Source of the DNA: Semisulcospira habei
Lineage: Eukaryota; Mollusca; Gastropoda; Semisulcospiridae
Assembly (NCBI GenBank): GCA_036245525.1
Contig: BTPG01000005.1
Location: 180,268,698-180,332,697 of the forward strand
Length of the DNA: 64,000 nt
Reading direction: 5' to 3'
The stretch's first letter is position 1; the number at the start of each line of letters is the position of its first letter. The position numbers and the translations under genes are program-made. Below, in pieces: positions 61,796 through 64,000 of the stretch. The notes below the pieces were generated by a model. The model saw nothing but the letters and a program-made list of their open reading frames with translations. It was not told the DNA's origin and did not search any database.

Positions 61796-64000
61796 CGCTG
61801 TGCATGTGTGTGCAGTCAGAACAAGAAATCAGTCATTCTCAGGAAATGCCTGTAGACAAATTCAGCTATTTCTGGGAAATGCCCGGTTTAGGACAATTTT
61901 CAATTATTTACGGAATGAGGGATGTATTTCGATTCAGAGAATTGAATTTAACAACTTACAGATCTTTCCGTCTAAATAATTTCTAAGTGCAATTATTTAC
62001 AAAAAGAGTGGTATTTTTATCTGTAACATAAGGTATTTATTTTGCACCAATTTAATAAATTCTTTTAATAGTGTTCTACTTTTCAGTGTTTTAGGGTTGA
62101 CATCTTTGTCCATGTCTTGTGTGTTATTTTATCTGTGTTGCAAATCGAGTAATACTTGTTGACGCTGAAAATCAGTGTTTTCCATACATGTAAGCATAGT
62201 CAGAAAACAAAAAGCAACCACTAAGACAAATCTGAAATAAATTTACCAGCTATTTATTATTCATTTTTCATTGCATACAAAAATTATATTATCTAAAAAT
62301 ATGAATTATGAGAACACTTTACAGCATAATATTTTAGCTGGAAACTCAATATGAGGATACATGTTGCATTTTCCCCAGCTGCAGTGCTTCGTCGGCATTT
62401 TCGACGGTCAGTGCCATGTCACCGGAAGTAGGCATTTGCGCTCGGAAATCTATTTTTAGAATTTTTTTTCGCGGGCAAGGGTCGTGATTCGACCCTATGG
62501 TCCAAACTCGCTGGTCAGAACACAAGTAATGAACTGGCCTCAGTTGCATAAGTGAGATTAAATCCTGTGCAAGCCACTAAGCAAGGTGCTCCGCTATAGC
62601 AGGGTGAGTGTTATGGCGCAATTGCGGGGTTAGCGTCGTGGCGCTATGGCGGTGTGTGTGTTGTGGTGCTATAGCAGGGTGAGTGTTATGGCGCAATTGC
62701 GGGGTTAGCGTCGTGGCGCTATGGCGGTGTGTGTGTTGTGGTGCTATAGCGGGGTGAGTGTTGTGGCGCTATAGCGGGGTTAGCGTCGTGGCGCTATGGC
62801 GGTGTGTGTGTTGTGGTGCTATAGCGGGGTGAGTGTTGTGGCGCTATAGCGGGGTTAGCGTCGTGGCGCTATGGCGGTGTGTGTGTTGTGGTGCTATAGC
62901 GGGGTGAGTGTTGTGGCGCTATAGCGGGGTTAGCGTCGTGGCGCTATGGCGGTGTGTGTGTTGTGGTGCTATAGCGGGGTGAGTGTTGTGGCGCTATAGC
63001 GGGGTAAGTGTCGTGGCGCCATAGCGGAGCACCTTGCTTAGTGGCTTGCACAGGATTCCAGGTCGCTCATGCAAATGGCCCTTATTATTTGTTTCTACTT
63101 TACAGAGCGCAAAGGAGTTTTCAGTACCTTTTAGGCCTGTGGCAGAGACAACGTTTGGCCAATACGGCATCTTTTCCGCCGTGCCTATGGCCATTATGCA
63201 GGAGGGGTTTTTCTCTAATGTGTCTACGATACGGGGCTTCACGAAATCCGAAAGCGCAGGCTCTGTGGCTTTTAGAGGTATGCGTTTGTGTGCAGCTTTT
63301 CATGCATAAACATGTATTTAATTTTCCATCTTGAAGTTTCAACACATAATAAAAGCACATTATTGTAAATATCTTCATAAAAGAACTGTTTCAAAGAATC
63401 GCAGGCCCACCACCAGCCGCAAGAACAAGGAGAATGAGAACAGCCAGAGGCATAGATCCTTATGAGTCTCTGGTGACTGCAGGGAGGCATGAAAAACGGT
63501 AAACGTTTAGGGCTTAACGCCTTCTGTCCACCACGAAGGTGATTTAAAAGACGGGGCACCGAAAAGAGGTCTGTATAAATTTTGACCTAAGCTGGGTTCG
63601 AACCAGGACCTTTTGGATGAGAGTCGAGCGCTCTACCACCGAGCCACCCAGCTGTCCACAGGAAGCCATGAGGTTCATTTTTCTTGCCGTTCTGTTGTGT
63701 CCAGACAATAGCCTCTCGCAAAGTCTATATTTTTCACTTTCGTGGTACTTACGGATCTATTACTGGCTTAGGACCCCGGGGTTAAATATCTGCTGTATCT
63801 CTGCTCTTCCACCCCCCACCTCACCCCACTCCCATCCCGACTCCACCCCAACCCCCACCCCCACCCCACCCCCACCCCCCACCCGCTCTCCTCTCTGTCG
63901 TTTTGATTTTCTTTGGGGTTAACCCTCCGATCTGTGTCAGTTCCTCCTATTTTATTCAGACCAAGAAAATGACGGACTTACCATGGAGGAATTCACAAAT
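53756..64000 (+). CDS. Secreted carboxylesterase/cholinesterase-like gene D (5' part, runs off window)
   Basis: Exons 1-7 and the first 41 nt of exon 8 are present and open, with the same lengths and phases as B except two extra N-terminal codons (MKMRSNFVN). The 370 visible codons include a signal peptide, EDCL, the oxyanion HGG, the GESAG nucleophile and NDG. No lesion is seen, so this is the likely functional member of the pair. It should act as an extracellular esterase; substrate specificity cannot be read from the sequence. The introns contain private insertions: LINE in intron 2, ~460-bp repeat in intron 4, TIR element in intron 6. The His exon lies beyond the window. Confidence 0.9.
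54284..54372. repeat. PAL-A MITE, core only (D intron 1)
   Basis: GACCATGATAGTTCGAGAGT folds on CACTCTCGAGCTATCATGGT. Centre GGCGCCTACAGGCGCC. Confidence 0.8.
54834..55003 (+). CDS. Gene D exon 2
   Basis: It encodes [20 protein letters not shown], then [15 protein letters not shown] and [14 protein letters not shown]. Differs from B by a handful of residues, for example Q-A to Q-P and V to I. Confidence 0.92.
55036..55242. repeat. PAL-B MITE (D intron 2)
   Basis: Core perfectly palindromic: CAAGAGACATAGATCCTCAT and inverse around GCCCCCGCGACAGCGGGGGC. Ends GGCAGGGAAGGGGTTAA. Confidence 0.88.
55303..55516. repeat. PAL-A MITE, full length (D intron 2)
   Basis: TTAACCCATTCAGCCCTGAC to GTCGGGCTGAATGAGTTAA. 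Loop GGCACCTGTCGGCGCC; its B paralog is 5891-6104. Confidence 0.9.
55572..56814 (-). mobile_element. 5'-truncated LINE (RTE-like) with intact reverse transcriptase frame
   Basis: An open minus-strand frame covers [45 protein letters not shown]-type RT block ([20 protein letters not shown]), [10 protein letters not shown] (catalytic Asp pair), [21 protein letters not shown] and a C-terminal [13 protein letters not shown]. Upstream codons beyond 56814 are intron. It is 5'-truncated and ends in (ATG)n on the minus strand (about 55572-55590). CGAGACCGGGGT flanks both sides (55560-55571, 56815-56826). B lacks it at 6148. It is a young insertion that postdates the duplication. Confidence 0.9.
56826..57005 (+). 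mobile_element. SINE-3 (D intron 2)
   Basis: GGTAGCTCAAGTGTATTGAA head, CACGGGTTCCAAGC B-box region, body with GGTGCCCATCACCTTCGTGG. Paralogous to 6150-6345. Confidence 0.65.
57348..57492 (+). CDS. Gene D exon 3: oxyanion-hole exon
   Basis: It encodes [20 protein letters not shown], then [19 protein letters not shown]. Differs from B only near the start (GERL to REGL). Confidence 0.94.
57573..57642. repeat. PAL-F palindrome (D intron 3)
   Basis: ACACTGGTTGTTTCCCACGA folds on TCGAGGGATACAACCAGTGT, with a few mismatches compared with the B copy. Confidence 0.78.
57868..57960. repeat. PAL-B MITE, left arm disrupted (D intron 3)
   Basis: GCAAAATATTACAGATCCTC..TTTTCCCCGCAG on the left, GTACTCATGAGGATCTATGC on the right. 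B's copy is better preserved. Confidence 0.65.
58220..58405 (+). CDS. Gene D exon 4: nucleophile serine exon
   Basis: It encodes [20 protein letters not shown], then [17 protein letters not shown]. Ser214 in D numbering is the nucleophile. Almost identical to B. Confidence 0.95.
58413..58530. repeat. PAL-B MITE abutting the exon 4 donor (D)
   Basis: AACCCCTTTACTGCCGGCAC, then CTTGAACTCCCGCAGTCGCG. Same position relative to the donor as in B. Confidence 0.6.
58944..59090. repeat. PAL-B MITE, inner deletion (D intron 4)
   Basis: TTAACCTCTTCGCTGACGAG, then GCAAGAGGCATAGATCCTCA..CCCCGCAATTGGATCTACGC. The return GGGGGC-CATGAG arm is gone. Confidence 0.7.
59161..59622 (+). mobile_element. ~460-bp retroelement-like insertion private to D intron 4
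   Basis: B runs directly from GGCTTAGTTTA to the shared TGACTGATTCGTGCC. In D the two are separated by a block holding GT/GA microsatellites and ending AATGGACAATAAAGATTTTT-TTAATTGAATTTGAAT. The AATAAA plus (TTGAAT)n tail suggests a SINE or LINE 3' end; TTTA may be the target repeat. Confidence 0.6.
59652..59748 (+). CDS. Gene D exon 5
   Basis: It encodes [20 protein letters not shown], then [13 protein letters not shown]. Identical at protein level to B. Confidence 0.92.
59908..60121. repeat. PAL-A MITE, full length (D intron 5)
   Basis: TTAACTCATTCAGCCCGACG to CAGGGCTGAATGAGTTAA. One arm change (CTTAGCGCC) breaks the otherwise perfect core. Confidence 0.92.
60256..60364 (+). CDS. Gene D exon 6
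   Basis: It encodes [20 protein letters not shown], then NATDQIR. Same as B; the acceptor TTGTTAAG lacks a strong pyrimidine tract. Confidence 0.9.
60731..62495. mobile_element. ~1.77-kb TIR element private to D intron 6
   Basis: The left end AGGGACGAATCACGA and the right end TCGTGATTCGACCCT are inverted. TAT or TA borders both sides. B has the uninterrupted site CTCCGTATGGTCCAAACTCG (9724). The interior is AT-rich, holds a (GT)n run at 61723-61795 and no convincing open frame, so it is a non-autonomous DNA transposon. The superfamily is unclear. Confidence 0.75.
62527..63085. repeat. PAL-G palindrome with expanded 25-bp minisatellite (D intron 6)
   Basis: Arms GCCACTAAGCAAGGTGCTCC and GGAGCACCTTGCTTAGTGGC enclose about 18 units, here with a higher-order repeat of about 100 bp (GGGGTTAGCGTCGTGGCGCT alternating). 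B has about nine units. Confidence 0.88.
63106..63277 (+). CDS. Gene D exon 7
   Basis: It encodes [20 protein letters not shown], then [19 protein letters not shown] and SVAFR. Two or three residues differ from B (T for S, E for D). Confidence 0.93.
63498..63658 (-). mobile_element. SINE-1 (D intron 7)
   Basis: Same insertion as 10521-10684 in B, so it predates the duplication. A 4-bp loss sits next to the B box (GGTTCGAACCAGGACC). Confidence 0.8.
63960..64000 (+). CDS. Gene D exon 8, cut by window end
   Basis: [14 protein letters not shown] is visible after acceptor TTTATTCAG. Gly to Glu relative to B's DQGNDG; the NDG acid motif is kept. Confidence 0.88.

Overview
The window is metazoan nuclear DNA, most likely from a mollusc and possibly a marine gastropod. 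This rests on short GT-AG exons scattered through repeat-filled introns, non-LTR retrotransposons of mollusc/lancelet type, tRNA-headed SINEs and long microsatellites. I cannot name the species. There is no prokaryotic gene organisation; most long open frames are microsatellite or repeat readthrough.

The core is a tandem array of secreted type-B carboxylesterase/cholinesterase-like genes (COesterase fold), all on the + strand and all sharing one 11-exon plan. Copy A (1722-1917) is only a last exon, with a nonsense codon and a deletion upstream. Copy B (3780-14158) has all 11 exons with consistent splice phases, but an in-frame TGA in exon 10. Copy C is decayed: two 5' sets (C1, exons 1-3, 16076-18327; C2, exons 1-3, 18819-26646) and one 3' set (48239-52856) that lacks exon 8, carries a nonsense codon and has lost the GxSxG glycine. 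Copy D (53756 to the window end) is intact through the start of exon 8 and is the best candidate for a functional gene. The array repeats with a period of about 50 kb: 1-11100 (A tail plus B) is paralogous to 45950-64000 (C tail plus D), including intron sequence. B and D are closely similar outside private insertions: a SINE dimer in B intron 1; a LINE, a roughly 460-bp repeat and a 1.77-kb TIR element in D introns 2, 4 and 6.

Inside the 21.6-kb gap between C2 exon 3 and the C 3' exons lies a separate minus-strand gene (34499-38271). Its five phase-compatible exons encode a CARD (death-fold) protein. Farther downstream on the same strand is another spliced-looking exon with internal repeats (29841-30515). 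The gap also holds a 4.5-kb element with about 1.1-kb inverted arms (39006-43547) and a solo or rearranged LTR-type sequence (about 43918-45535).

The non-coding DNA is dominated by palindromic MITE families, several dozen copies in 64 kb. I call them PAL-A (ends CTCATTCAGCCC, about 210 bp), PAL-B (ends CCCCTTCACTGCC, about 230 bp), PAL-C (ends CCCTTTGGCTGTCGG, about 90 bp) and PAL-D (ends CTCATTCGAGACG, about 80 bp); these four are typically bounded by TTAA, as for piggyBac-type elements. Smaller palindromes are PAL-E to PAL-I. They sit in nearly every esterase intron.

The most unusual signal is at 44261-44692. Seventeen consecutive small hairpins, almost all with 4-6-bp stems, are each capped by a GNRA tetraloop (GCAA, GCGA, GTAA, GTGA, GAAA, GGAA). 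Stem sequences change in a compensatory way. The array lies between a TATA box and a polyadenylation signal in an LTR-like sequence, which points to a structured RNA rather than a DNA-level repeat.
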